64,000 bases of DNA from Ailanthus altissimus (Eukaryota > Streptophyta > Magnoliopsida > Sapindales > Simaroubaceae), in contig OX327683.1 of NCBI GenBank assembly GCA_946807835.1, forward strand, positions 31,369,001 through 31,433,000, read 5' to 3'. The notes beneath the pieces were generated by a model. It was not told where the DNA came from and ran no database searches. It saw only the letters and a program-made list of their open reading frames with translations. A program made the translations under genes and the position numbers. This document shows positions 40,413 through 53,400 of this stretch, in pieces; the stretch's first letter is position 1; each line of letters starts with the position of its first letter.

Positions 40413-43023
40413 ATGGATGGTGAAACGTCGTCGTCGGCGGATGAACAGTTGGCGGGTTCGAGAGGAGCTGCCGCTGGAGGAACTGATACGACTGGAAAGC
40501 ATCGGATACTTGCCGAACTGAAACGCGTTGAGCAGGAATCCAATTTTTTAGAGGTAAGTTTCTTTTTTTTTTTTTTATAAAAAAAAAAAGTAGCTGAAGA
40601 GAAAAAGAAAAGAAAGTTGTGTTGTTATCAGTGTATGTTGGTTCAACTCTATTTTAGGTTAGAAGTTGTGGATAAAATTAAATTATGCAGTTGTTTTTAA
40701 TTGTTATAGAAATTTAGTTGCGTTATCTTTTTTAAATCGAGAAAATCAGTAGTAAGGTTTTGATGAGGCACTTGAAAGAATGAAATTAAATAAAAATATA
40801 TAAATAAATAATAGCATATCGTTTTTGGTTCGCTTTTCCTTCTTTCTTTCCAAAAAATAAAGAGTTTAAGTTTGTGGGTTGATATTTTCAGTCTCTGTCT
40901 CGACATAAAGTTGACCACTTTGTGAAGGATTGAAAATAAAAATATGTTCTAGAAGGAAAGACGTTCCATACAACCCCAAGACTAACTTTTCCATTTTGAT
41001 CTTCTTTTGCCCACATGAATGGTGGAGAATCTTGATAATAACGAGAAAAAAAAACCGATTGCTTTAAAAAGCTTAGAATCCTTTGTATTCATTAGCATTT
41101 CCCTATCTTCATGCTGTTTGTAAACTCCAGAAAGAAGCAAAATTTTGTAGAAATTTCTTGTTGGAGGTTGATTTGGCACTCCCATGTCTGTGTACATTGT
41201 GTGGGCTTGGTATAGCAGTAGCGCAGAATAAGGATTCCGGGAAATTCTCTCATTTCGGTTCTTAGTATATAAAAGGTGATTTAAGCCAAGTGGTGAGGCA
41301 GATAAGTTTTCATTGCTCGATGAGCTTATTGTCATGAACTATTTTTTTTTTTAAATTCTATGGGAGTGGATCTAAAATATCTTCACTGGGGGTTTATACT
41401 TTTATTAGTGAAATGTAATTTGAAGATAAAACTGAAGAAAGCATAATAGACTTGTCATCTAGCCAATTTTTATGCTGTGTTCTGATACTTGTATGTGAAT
41501 TTCCTTCTTCTTTGATGTAGCTAACTGATGTTGATTCAATTTCCAGCTGTTTTGTAAATGAAACCGCATTACTTAAACCTGTTATCGATGGTGCTGATTG
41601 GTGTTCGAAATTACATATAAGAAAGCATTAGGGCATTTCTCTTATGTCTCCTCAAAGGTGGAATGTCAAACTTCCTTCCTGAAATACCTTCTTAGATAAG
41701 TTTGTAGAGTCCTCAAAGATGTTCCCAAGAAGTTAATAATTGTTTTTCTGACTAACTTCACAAGACATGCAACCTGCAATGGACTTCAGTCACCAACCTA
41801 GATCTTGTGACATGAGATAAGAACACTAAATAGTTAGGTTTTGACTTGCTGAATCTACTAAATTTTTGGAATATGTCTGAATGAAAATTATAGTTCATCT
41901 TCCGTGAATGATGTCTGTGCAAAGTGCCTGATCAAGTCAAAGGATGGGAAATAACTATTTACACATCCTAAATCGCGAATGGTGTAGTTTTATTTGATGC
42001 CATTGAGATCTCTGTAATATGGATTGCCAATCAAGATTAATAGGTGTTGCATTTATTTAGAAGTTTCACATTTTTGCATACTTTTAGTATTTTGGCTATA
42101 TATTTGTTTCTTATCACAGAAAATTATCTAGATATTTTTTGTCTTCTTACCAAGAAGAAGAGAAAAAAAATTGCATGTGACATTTTGAGCTCACTGTTGT
42201 TTCCATATTCATGCATAATTTGCAACTCATACATTTGCTATGGAAATTTATCATAAGAAGGAAAAAGCAAAAGTCCATCCATGCTTTTGTTTTCTTCCAT
42301 TACTTTCAGTTTACTAGTTGATAAGGAACTTTTGCAGTGCTGTTTACAGACTTATTTAAAGGTTTTCTTTTACGGTATCATCATATGTATTTCACCAGCA
42401 GCTAAAAGTTTTGGTTGTCTTGGGACATAAATTGCAATTATAATGCATCCCTGCTCCATTTGATCTAATTACATTTTTTTTCATGAATTTATACAGACAG
42501 AGTTGGAAGAACTTGATAGAACTGAGAACGTCTCAACAATATGTGAAGAGTAAGTTCTTTGAATTAAGCTTAGAGAGGAGATTGCAAAGTTCTTTCTAGC
42601 CAACATTATACTATTTGTATATATTGGAGGAGACTGGGATTTCTCTATTTGGTTTGCTCTTGGTGACCAATAACTAAGAGCCTCCCAGTCGTTGGCTTAT
42701 TGAGTTAATGGTGTGCATGGCATATGTAAGAATTAATCTCATAAAGTATATATAAGAGATTGATTGGAACTAATATCTTGCTTTTTTTTTCTACTGTCCA
42801 GCTTGCTGCGATTCATAGAAACCAGACCTGATCCACTACTCTCAATGTAATTTCTGTAACCTATATCATTACCTTGTATATCTTAATACAAGTTGATTAA
42901 ATCTCTGATTCTTGTTGGTCAATTTATTTCAATTACAGAACTAATGGCCCTGTAAACCCTGTATGGGATCGATGGTTTGAAGGGCCCCAGGATGCGCAAG
43001 GTTGCAGATGCATGATACTCTGA
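40413..43023 (+). CDS. AGG1: Heterotrimeric G-protein gamma subunit (AGG1-like)
   Basis: Four exons (40413-40553, 42497-42549, 42802-42846, 42939-43023) join in frame to 107 aa; Arabidopsis AGG1 is 98 aa. It pairs with G-beta to form the G-beta-gamma dimer at the plasma membrane. Residues 30 to about 64 form the helical coiled-coil part (KHRILAELKRVEQESNFLE, then TELEELDRTENV), followed by LLRFIETRPDPLL and the conserved NPVWDRWFEGPQ. The C terminus RCMIL is a CaaX box (CMIL) with an extra cysteine upstream (GCRC), which fits geranylgeranylation because the last residue is Leu. The first intron is about 1.9 kb. Exon 2 ends GA and exon 3 begins C, giving Asp where family members often have Glu. 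The ATG at 40413 follows an (AAT)n tract; an in-frame ATG 36 bases upstream would add 12 residues. Confidence 0.93.
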
Positions 43024-44018
43024 CTTGAAGCAGTCTTAACATTTGTTGCATTTTGTTCCACGAGGCTTCAAATATGTTCCACATTGAACGTGTTACACCA
43101 AATTGTTGAATGATTTCTTGTCCTGTGCAATACCAAAATTTTTTGGTTGCTCATATTTTGTATACATTATTCTTGTTCAGATAAAGTTTGTAAATCAGGT
43201 ATGTCCACTGCTGAAACTCTGAGCTTCTAAACAGATCAAGTTGACATATCACTCCATCATATTTGGTTGGCTGACAGACTTATCAAGTAAATTGTGTTTG
43301 AAGAGAAACTGGCTTGATTGTTTTCTTACTTTTTGTCTATGTGAAGAATGCAAAGAGAATTGAAATTGCATCCGCTTTTGCTCTTCTAGCTGAAGTGATT
43401 GTGGTTCCGCTGTTGCATCTCCTCCATAGGCCAAAGCCTTCTTTGTTGGCAAAAAGTAAGCAAAAGAACTATCATCACAAAATATCTGAATAATCTCATC
43501 TGGTTTAGTTCCATTTTCATTCAATTTCAGGCTTTTTTAGTTTTTCGTTTTTTTTTTTTGTCTTGCATCATTTGAGTAATTAAAAGTAAAGCCAGGGTTA
43601 GCCGAGTTATATCCAGAGAAAAATAGGATTAAAGATAGCTAGCCAAATAACAAATGGTTTATTGATTTAAATAAATTGGCACCCGAATCAAACTTTTGTG
43701 CATCATGAAAGAGGAAAGAGTCACCGGAGGAATTGACTAGTGCAACATTTAGCTGACAGGATATAACTGCATCGATTGATGCTGAAAAAGAAATCTTATT
43801 TGTACATTAAAACTGATCTAGAAATACAGGAATCAGAAAATTATTTGGTCACTGTACATTTACAAGAAAGGGAGTTCAGTCACTGGCAAAAGACTGCAAA
43901 ACTATATATGAATTTCTAAAATCAACTGGAATAGATCATGCCAATTCCAATGTTGCTACTTGATTCGCCTGTAAGAGTTGTATTTGAGCCATGACTTAGG
44001 AAGTAGAGGGAAAGAAAA
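43024..44018. other. 3' UTRs and spacer between convergent G-gamma and Agenet-ENT genes
   Basis: Holds both 3' UTRs and no convincing gene. A 91-codon frame on the - strand at 43,249-43,524 has no recognisable domain, and its position next to the G-gamma terminator suggests chance. A T run lies at 43,545-43,559. Confidence 0.5.
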
Positions 44019-45922
44019 TTACACAACTTGAGCAGATAATAGGTGTCTCAGCTGGAGTAGATGTTCTTCATCTGAAATGTTAAGCGAGAGACGAAGATTT
44101 GTTAAGAGAGACTCCTGCTCCCAACTTAATGGACCTGAAGCATACAATGCTTGCACGGTTGACTTATATGCACTAAGCTCTAATTCATGGATGCCAACTT
44201 CTAGTTTGTGTCTGGGAGATGGGACAATATGTTTTTTTCCAGACAAAGCAGGAAAAGATGACTCGGCATCAGAACTGTTAGATTCATTTTCTACTGATTT
44301 ATGAACATTATCTTCAGGACAGTAGGCAAAGGCATTAGAACTACAACTAGCAACAGAGCATCGGTTGCTATCCTCATTAGACCACAGAGGTGTACAAGAA
44401 ATATGATCCCAATCAGTAGATACCCCTGTGTATTTGTCATCTGGTCTTACTCTTTGAGAAGAAACATCAACAATATGCTTAGACAAAGGAAATCCATTAC
44501 CTCCTCGAGTAAAAGAACTTGTATTTCTTTTCTTGTGGCTTCCTGCAACAAGCAGGTTCCTGGAGTTTGTTTCGCAATAGTCAGCATGGCACCTTTTTAA
44601 GGTTTGTACTGGGAAATAGATCTTAGAATCTGCGTGCCCATCCTCATGGCATCCCAGTACATCCTTCTCTCTTAAGTTAGAATCATTTACTGTGGAAAAC
44701 TGTATATCCGGAGCAACCTGAAAACAAAGGGACACATTGTCAAACAACAATAGGTCCAAAAATCAGCAAGATTAATTTGAGAAAAAGAATTTAATACTGT
44801 GCTCACTTAAATCTGGTCACAAGTTAAAAGTTCATTTATGTAACCCCAATAGCAGGTCCTGAAGTATAAACATCATTATGTATAATACCATAATCCTCAG
44901 TTGACTTTACACATCAGCAGCTGGTAGATGAATGATTGTTGCATAAGATACTACTTAAAGGTGAAATGAAAATTGGTAGTTATCAATTAAGGGCATGATA
45001 AAGTAAAATAAGAAAAAAGAAATTTATAGATTATTGTAAATTTGACAAAAATTAATAGCATGATATGCATTGAATTACTTCATCTGGTTCCAAAATAAGA
45101 TTGTTGGATTCTAGCACATCCAAGAGACCTATAGTGCCAAGAACTACCATCGTATCTGGAGATTGTCAACAATAATAAAGTATTCAGGTTGTCTTAATCA
45201 TTTATAACTGCAACTTACTAAAATATTAATTACAGAGTGGAATTATACAGATGATCTCTTTGCACAAACTCGAGAAGGTATGATTCATTTGATTTTAATC
45301 AGAACCGATATCAAGTCTTTCAATTTAGTAGTGTTGCACACATAGATTGAAAACGTTAATATGGGAACAGAGTGGTGTACATAATGTAAATGAAAAGAAG
45401 AATTCTAACATAACAAAAATTAAATAGAAAAACAAAGCAAATCATCTGTAGATTGAACTACAGCCAACTAGTAATGCCAGACCTGACACCATGTCGAATA
45501 ACAAAGATTACATGTCTTACCTTCCCAATTGCCGACCACCGGTGGTTATGCCAAGACTTCCAAATTCTTATATTAGATTCATGAAATTCTTTTAGCTGGA
45601 TGGTCCCAAAAAGCCTAATGACAAACCAGTTCTTCCACAGCACCTTTGCAACCTTGCCTACCTTCCAGCATTGATTATCAAACACCTCGGCTATATCACC
45701 AACCTTCCATCTTTTCCCTGTTTTATGCAAAGGCAGAGGCCTAACGTCCTCCCCACGAACCTTCTCCAGGACTGGCTCTCCTTCGTTGTCCATAAGGAAT
45801 TTGTACTTAACAATGTAATCACTGCCAACAGCTGAAATTATATTCCCAGGAAACCACAAGCCACATGGATCATGTTCTCTTCTCAGTACCTCCACTGAAT
45901 TCCCATTTCTGAACTTCATCAT
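44019..45922 (-). CDS. Agenet (plant Tudor-like) and ENT domain protein
   Basis: Two coding exons (45922-45521 and 44717-44019) join in frame to 366 aa. Residues 1 to about 134 hold paired Agenet/Tudor-like modules: GNSVEVLRREHDPCGLWFPG, then KRWKVGDIAEVFDNQCWKVG and a KVLWKNWFVIRLFGT strand. The middle is Ser/Asn-rich and low in order. Residues about 310-362 are an ENT (EMSY N-terminal) domain, with ELSAYKSTVQALYASGPLSW and LLTNLRLSL. Agenet modules read modified histone tails and ENT domains dimerise and bind partners, so a nuclear chromatin role is likely but inferred. MMKF offers two adjacent starts; the second (MKF) is equally possible. A tttcag acceptor about 18 bases upstream of the ATG suggests an intron in the leader. 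Confidence 0.88.
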
Positions 45923-46830
45923 TCAGACTCAACCTTCAACCTGAAATATCTTAACATAAGTAACAAAAAAAAAACATCAAAAGAATGATTCAGAGACCTT
46001 TATCATCATTAATTATTGCAGTTTATTAGTGCAAACAAAAAGCAGCAGGTCTATGGTCCAAAAAGTAAGACACCATCCGAACCATCCACACATTAATATT
46101 CTAATACTTCATCTTTGCCAAAACAGATCGATAAATTTCGATTTTTGATTAAAAAAAAGTGCTCGAGAGATTTCATTTTTCAAATCTCAGATGTTCTATC
46201 AAAGAAGTCAACTATCTTTCAAAAAGTTAAAAGTAGGTTTCTTTTTTTTCTGGTATGTCTTCAGGGTTAGAAAGTTGCAGCAAGTGACAAAACCATTAAC
46301 AGAGAAATAATTAATACAAAGAAATTAATGGGATAAATAACTGTATTTTCAGTAATATATATCATTGTAGGAACAGAAAATAAAATCCAAGCAAACAAAA
46401 ACATTCTATGTCAAATCCAAAAGAATCCCGTGAGAGCAGATTCCTTGACAAGGTTTATCAACCAGATGAACCAAATCAGCAAAAGAAAGGGAAAAAAAAA
46501 GATAAAACCTGAAATCTACTCAAAAATTGATTTTGCCCAGGTTACAGCTAATAAATTGAACCCAAGAAAAAGAATCCGAAGACTGACAAGAAAATACACA
46601 TGCCCATCATTTACTATCATGAGATGATAAATTATAGAAATTATCAACTGATATAAAAACCAAAATTAAAGTGACCCATATGAATATTTAAATTTGAAAA
46701 CACTATTACATCAATAAAATCACCAAAAAATGAGAAAAGTTGAGTAGGACAGACCCGTAAGAGTGAGACGAAAACAAACAGGACACAGCTTTGTTTTGAT
46801 CATGGCCACATCTTTAGACAGAAGGTTTGT
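45923..46830 (-). other. Leader and promoter region of the Agenet-ENT gene
   Basis: The acceptor just upstream of the start codon implies at least one 5' UTR exon in this interval; a C/T-rich stretch near 46,780-46,800 on the - strand could be part of it. The exact exon cannot be fixed by eye. No other gene is seen. Confidence 0.4.
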
Positions 46831-48100
46831 TTGCTTTCTCAGTGAATAATTAAGAAAAAAAAACAATTGTGTAAGTCTAAAGATTAGCACACTTGAAAGT
46901 AACTTAAACCGGTTTTAAGTTTGGTATTATCATACAAGAGTCTTGTCTTCACCGGTTGTAATGGACCATTTACGTATCTAACCACGTTTTATCTTGGACA
47001 AATTTGGGCAATGAACAGCGAAAGCATGGAAGAAAAGGCGATCTACAATTACAAGCTACATGTAGAGGAGAGGCCCATTCAATCAAATACCTATGTAATA
47101 ATATTTGGTCCAGAATGTCATTAATGTCACTTAAGAAAAATAAAAAAACTAACCAAGTACTTGTTTCGGACTGGACTCAACCTACAACTACAAAAGTACA
47201 GCGAGATAATTTCATTTTACTTTTTTTTTTTAATAAGAGTTAAATGAAATTCATTTTACTTTCAACATGCTTGATTGGCAACCATTTTTGGTCTCTTAGT
47301 TGTGTTTCTGTTAGATTTTTCCCACCGCATCTTTAAAAAGGTAACAAAGTTCTAATCTTTTTATGTGTTATTTTGGGGTAGATTTCTCTGTTATTCAGAG
47401 TAAAAACAATCTTGCTTAAACTCCAAAGTTGGATTATAAATTGAGCTGACCTAGGACCTAGGCAGCAGGGACGAGTACTGAAATTATCAATAACATTGAC
47501 ACAATATAAAAATGCTACAAAAAGCATTTACCAATAGAAGGGTAGGGATGCATTTTAATAATGGTTTTACATAAGCGTCCAAATTGTTAAGCACATTACG
47601 GATTATAATGGATGGAATGGAATTATCAACAATATCAATAACACATAACACCAAAATGGAGATGTCGCTCTCGATCCCCACTCCCCATGTCATCCAAATG
47701 GATCATTTATGTGGAATGAGCCGCTCAAGAATGAAGATTGCTTGTGAGGCATGTGATATGTCCATATCTTTCTAAAGTTTTTTACGGATTTCCTAGCTCT
47801 GATTTGAAGGCTTTTCTATTTCACTCGTTCGCCTACGACACGATGGGAATGTACTTGCGCTTTTCAACTAATGTAGGCTCTACAAAGCCCATCATGTTGC
47901 ATTTTCAAGTTTTGGGCTAAAGTTTTAGCCCAAATTCTATAATATTTTTTATACAACTATCTCGTATTATAGCCGTCTATTGCCACTCGAGCAATATAAT
48001 TAAATATTAAATTCAATAAAATATTTTCAAAAATAATGCACTATAGAAGCCCAATTACGCTAAGTATAATACAACTCTTTTTAACTTTTAATGTCTATGC
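46831..48100. other. Intergenic DNA, no supported gene
   Basis: Short open frames on both strands between 46,921 and 47,920 lack recognisable domains and are not spliced together by good junctions. The part at 47,520-47,900 is somewhat less AT-rich than its surroundings, but I recognise nothing in it. Confidence 0.45.
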
Positions 48101-48114
48101 AAGTTGACAACATT

Positions 48115-48977
48115 GAGCGGCCACAATCAGTTACATTTTGCCCTATCCATTCTAATGTTTGGGTTTTGCTAATAATGTTTATACTTCTCGGTCGTGTAAG
48201 TTTATGTAGTGTACTCATTATGTGTGGCGGCCTTGCACTGAATATATTTTTTCTGTGGTGTTTGTTCTGCTTCATCTGTTGGTGGTTGAGTGAAGCATGT
48301 AAGAGTTGTTCTTCAGATTCAAGTGCTTTTCACCATTTCTGCATTGCATATATCGCTGCCAGCGTCCTTTTTTGAAAATACTTTTGCTGTTATTGTTGTT
48401 GTGTGTGGGTGTTAGTTGGTTGTTTAAGGGTACGGTGTGTTAGTTGTTTGTGTTTTAATATTAAGGTAATTTTGTAATCGCCCTACTATGTGAGGGGTGT
48501 ATTTAGTATAATAAGTCCCTTATGTGAGAGATTTTATTTTTGTGAAGTTAAATTTTTCTTGCGTGAAAAGTTTTGTCCCTCGATAGAAAGATAGTTTCAT
48601 CATTTGTTAAGATAGTTGTTTGGTCAAGTTTTGTCCCTCGATAGAAAGATAGTTTCATCATTTGTTAAGATAGTTGTTTGGTCAAGTTTTGTCCCTCGAT
48701 AGAAAGATAGTTTCATCATTTGTTAAGATAGTTGTTTGGTCATTTATTAGGAGGGTTTATATATTTGCTTAGGGCTTGACTTCTATTTTAGGGTCTAGGT
48801 ATTTTTCTTATTTAAAAGAGGCTTAGGTTCTGATGTTTATCAATAGGTATAATTTATGTGATATTTATTAATAAGTATAATTTGTATGGACGAATAATCT
48901 TCTACTTAAAGAACAATAAATCTTGTAATATCTTAATTTTCAATCAATAATATTAAAATTTTCAACAAAAAAAAAAA
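48115..48977 (+). mobile_element. Poly(A)-tailed retroposed insert with target-site duplication
   Basis: The 14-mer aagttgacaacatt stands at 48,101-48,114 and again at 48,976-48,989. The second copy directly follows a run of 11-13 A. Twelve bases (gttgacaacatt) are unambiguous; the two leading A merge with the tail. This is the mark of LINE-machinery retroposition, + strand, about 860 bp. The sequence before the tail (aataaatcttgtaatatctt...caatcaataatatt) resembles the 3' end of a plant LINE, so a 5'-truncated LINE is the first guess; a retroposed transcript is the alternative. A 94-codon frame at the start is hydrophobic and unrecognised. Confidence 0.8.
48569..48742 (+). repeat. Three perfect tandem copies of a 58-bp unit
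   Basis: Units at 48,569-48,626, 48,627-48,684 and 48,685-48,742 are identical by eye (each starts agttttgtccctcgatagaa and ends gttgtttggtca). They lie inside the retroposed insert. Identity across all three implies a recent expansion or an assembly effect. Confidence 0.95.
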
Positions 48978-48989
48978 GTTGACAACATT

Positions 48990-49409
48990 ACCTCTCACAA
49001 AGATTTGTGCAGAGATAAATCTCAACACTTTCGGCAGCAACAAGTTCTGGAAAAATGGAATAAAATACTTTGGTTTAGCATTTACGATTTAACCACCCAT
49101 TCCTCATTTTTTTTAGATTATGCTTACTTTTCACTCTAACAAATTTTAAAAACTTGGACTAAATGTATTTGTCGTTAAATTGTTATTTTACAATCCATTT
49201 CACTTAAAATATAATAAGTATTGCTAGCGTGATTGATATTATTGTTACTTTTAAACCAATCACATTTGTTTATTTATTTATTTATATCGATATTATTTGT
49301 ATTGTGCTTAAGTTTCCTTATTTTGAAATCTCCAAGGTTAGTGACCTTTTTTATTTGCATACTCCTTTGAAAAAATTCTCTATCATACTATAAAAAAAAA
49401 TTCAATGTT
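48990..49409. other. Short AT-rich spacer
   Basis: Nothing recognisable. Mostly AT-rich single-copy-looking DNA. Confidence 0.4.
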
Positions 49410-49960
49410 TAGGTTAGTATTTATTCAAAAAAAATTGTGTACATACATAAATGAGTATTTGCACAGACAAATAAAATGTTAAATATCCAAAATTAGATAT
49501 GCAAAAAAAATTTAAATAATTGCTAAATGTCCTAATAAATGAATCATATATCCTTTTTATAGGAAAAGAATCACAATTCTTTTTTCCATTCAAATACACA
49601 AATTATTGAATTTAATCAAACTCGAATTAGAAAGACTTTTAAGTTCGTTAATGAGTTTTCAACAAAAAAAAAAAATTCAAGTGAGACTTATCCACTTGTA
49701 AATATTTTGGATTTTTTATATATATATATACAAAATAGTGAATAAACAATAAAGATTTGAAATAAAATTCATAATTTAATCCGTTTTTCCTTCCCCACGG
49801 TGTTCACAATTTATTTGTAAGACCTATAAGTTTATTAGCCCGGGTTACACAACAAAAGTAGGTTTAAAACCATATCGAATTTGATGCTTAAGTGCATTCC
49901 TCATTCTTCTTGGCGTTGGTTAGGCTCTTTTGAATAATAAGTCCAATAGATATCATTCAT
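49410..49960 (+). repeat. Dispersed repeat family B, copy 2
   Basis: Same orientation as 1,311-1,870 and 51,485-51,870. It shares aatgaatcatat.tcctttttata, gaatttaatcaaact.gaattaga, aagttcgttaatga, caaaatagtgaataaacaat and aataaaattcataattta with one or both. Also contains a (TA)n tract at 49,719-49,730. Confidence 0.6.
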
Positions 49961-51484
49961 AAGTAAAAGACAGTGTCATTTTAGTGGAATGCTTATAAGA
50001 CATTTTTTATTAACCAACCAACGTGTGCCAAGTGTATTATTCTTTTCAATTTGTCTTTACTGTTTTGATGGTCACATCTATTTGAATGTATGTAATGTTT
50101 TTATTGTAATTGATGGACGCCTATATGATCTTGTCCCATTTTATAAATTTCACTCAAGTGTTACTATTTCGCTCAATTGTTACTATCTTTTTTCAATTTC
50201 AATTGAAACCCTAGAGCTTCATCTTCCCAACAAAAGGCATCTTTTGAAGAGTTCCTACTTTTTTTTTTCTCTGTTCCATGCTGAAAAAAATTAATTACTA
50301 TAAAATCTTCTAAAAACAAGGAAGAAATTGTGAGATGTTTAAATAATTTTTACTAGACAAAAAAAAAAATCACTTTTTGATTTCTCTTTGATGTTGAGAT
50401 TCAAAATCTCCCTACTGGAGAACCACATCAATATCCTTTTTAAATGAAAGTGGGGAAACTTTCTTTATTTCAAAATACCTCATTTACTTTTGCTTCCCAA
50501 TTCTCCCCCTAATTCACTAATTTTTCCATGTTATCAGCCTATTCTCTCTGCAAGTTCATCATAATGTCTTCCATTAATTACAAGACGCAATACTTTTTAA
50601 ATTATATGACTTATCCACTTTACATCCTCACTCTTTATGAAATCTTCATACCTATAATATCCTGTTAACCAAAATAAACTCTGACTTCTCTCCAAAGAGT
50701 GGGAGAAATATTTTACTTATTTTGAAGACAAAATATTAGTTTTGAGAAAGTGGTTGCGATGATAAATGGAGTCTTCAACCAAGAATATGGATTTATTATT
50801 CACTTTCTATTCTAGGGAGAAAAATGTTCACACAACACTCTTTTAAAAAAATATCATTTTTCACAAAGCATCTAAATCGATCGAGTACTTTGTTGGAATA
50901 TGCCAGACTTAAGAAGGTTCGACATCATCCATGCACCCTTACTATAAAAGATGACTTGTGGACTCTTACTTTTCTGGATCTTCGAATCATGGAATGAGCT
51001 CGCATTTTGATTTTTAGGGGTTCAACAACTGGATTCTTTTTCATGATTGTCTTTCAAATTATGTATTATTCCCTCCCCACGCTGGGAACAAACTCGTGAA
51101 GACTTTTTTTAGTGTTATATTTATTAGGTGTCTTTCTCGATATAAGTGAGTTGTTGTTTTCTTTCTTATCTTTGATGATTATTTTTATTACAATAAGATT
51201 TTTCACAATATTTGTTTACTTGTATAGCTGTAGGAACAGTTCGAGTCCCTCCCGATGGAGATTTTGGATTTTCACTTATTGATAATCCCTAAGATCCTAA
51301 CTATTTTCTTAATGCAAGTGAGGAGTCTAAAAGTCATTATGCAACTTCAAAATCAATTCCTCGAGCTTCAAAAGTTCCAAAGATGACTATTGTTATTCCT
51401 CATTCTCTTAGTTACCCTTCTACCGCCAATATGCATGTTATTAATATCCTTGCCGTTGAACCATCTGCCATTGGTCCATATTCT
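49961..51484. other. Intergenic DNA between two family B copies
   Basis: Flanked by direct copies of repeat B. If these are LTRs this would be a 1.5-kb internal region, but no primer-binding site, polypurine tract or gag/pol motif is visible. Around 51,230-51,480 there is a coding-like texture (stop-interrupted), perhaps old transposon protein. No gene is supported. Confidence 0.4.
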
Positions 51485-51870
51485 AATATACAAGTTATTG
51501 AATTTAATCAAACTTAAATTAGAGAGATTTTAAGTTCGTTAATGATTCTTTAACCAAGAAAAATGACTTAAGTGGAATTCATGTATTTTTGAAAAATTAT
51601 TCCTTTATGCAAAATAATGAATAAAAAAAATAGAGATTTGGAATAAAATTTATAATTCAATATGTTCATGCCTCCTCGTATGTCCACGGCCCATTTACAA
51701 GACTCATGGATCGACAGGTCTGGTTACCTATCAAAAGTGGGTCTAAAATCGAATCAGTTATTATGTTTGGCCCAGATAATGGCCATTTTCCTTTAAGTAC
51801 AGTCCTCAATCTTCTTAGCAGAGCTTGGTTAGCCCATTTAGGAAATAGACCTAATAATGCCAATAAAATT
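51485..51870 (+). repeat. Dispersed repeat family B, copy 3
   Basis: Closely follows copies 1 and 2: gttattgaatttaatcaaac, aattagagagattttaagtt, caaaataatgaataaa, then a GC-richer part with ggttacctatcaaaa and agcccatttaggaaatag that matches copy 1 best. The upstream 75 bases of copy 2 are missing here. Confidence 0.6.
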
Positions 51871-53400
51871 ATTGTAGATACAAAATATTAATTTGAGAAA
51901 TTAATGGCATGAGTATAGCAAAAGCATGGATAGATAAATATTTCAATTAAGAATGTTAGTCTAATTACAAATTGAAACGGGAGTAGCTATCATTCTATAA
52001 ATAAGGTCAGATGTGTTCTAGACCCAAAACGACTTGTTTAAATAACAAAGTTCAAAAACACTTTATAAATCAAGTGTTATATAAATAATTATAAAAAAAT
52101 GAATATGGTAAAAATTTTATTAATAAAAGTCTTCTAAAAATAATGAGATCTTGTTTTTAGGGGATAATTTTGAATTGCTTATATGGACCAGTAATAGGTT
52201 GACAGACAGTTTAGTGAAAGTAAGAATGAGCTATGTACTCAAATTGCTCACCATAACCTCACAAGCTACCACTTAGCTTCTACACAAAGACGAATGGACC
52301 GAGTATAAATATAAGAATGGGACTCTCCATTCAAAGTGTGAGGTATTCCAAGCTAGGTCAACACAAGGGGATCTGAGCAAAGCTCTACATTGACAACATT
52401 GACATACAAGTAACAGTCAAATAATCAAAATAGGATATCAACAAAATAACTTAGTTGTCAACATTACCGTTAAGCTCTATACTTGCCACATTAGCTCATA
52501 GATGGTAGTTAAAAGGTTAAGGGAATATTTTAGTAAGACCACTCAGTTGTCCTAAACACCATTAAGCTCCACATTAATAACATTGGCAGTTAAATTGTCA
52601 CAAAGCCAAAGGGAACATTAGATCACTAAACTATTCATGCTACTATTGAGCCCTACAATTATATTTTTCAGAATCCATGTCAAATTACAAAGGACAAGGG
52701 AATAGATAATATGGCAAAAAAAGATAGTTATAATATTGCAGAGTATTAAGTGAGGGACCACAAACAACTTCCTTTTACTACAGATGATACTGCAAAAGTT
52801 ATGATTTACTTCAGCACTTCATTAAAGATAAAATCACGTGGGCAATTTACAAAAGACCAATACTGAAGCGCCACAAGATCAACCCTATATATAGAAAGAC
52901 AAGGTCAACATAGAATCGCCAAGTGGCACTAAGGTGGGAGTTGTATTGTCGCCTATCTTTATTCTTTATATGACATGTGTTAGCACCACTTTTAATATAA
53001 TGGCACTTGCTGGACATATTCTTGATTACCAAGAGAAACTTATACTAAAAAAGTTTAACAGAATATTCATAGTTAGGTAGGATATTCTTTAATATAAAAA
53101 GAATATTCTCGCACATTTTCTAAAAGCGCAAGTCATAGTCCTGAAACATTCTCCTCTTTTACACCTAAGTATGACACTTAACCTCAAATATATTACAGTT
53201 TTCTCTCTACAAAGAAAATCTTTAAGTGGCCAACGAGCTCACACTAATTTCTATTATATAAACATCACTTTCTTTGAGGATAAAGGTAGGTTATTCATGC
53301 ATTATTTTACTTTTCCATATCCATATCATTTTATTCTCTTTTAGAGCTCTTTTCTTGTTTATTTTTATACAAAGATTTACCCTACAACCCTTCTAATAAC
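51871..53400. other. Probable decayed retroelement sequence
   Basis: No gene. Between 52,360 and 52,630 related phrases recur (cattaagctc.acatt..caacattg, cagttaaa..gtca), and 52,850-53,300 ends with a tataaa-type stretch (ctattatataaacatcact) followed by gaggataaaggtaggtt, a layout like an old LTR. No clear boundaries or duplication could be found. Confidence 0.3.

Noticed and set aside
43249..43524. 91-codon - strand frame beside the G-gamma stop codon
   Set aside because: No domain, no splice partner; lies in the 3' spacer between two convergent genes.
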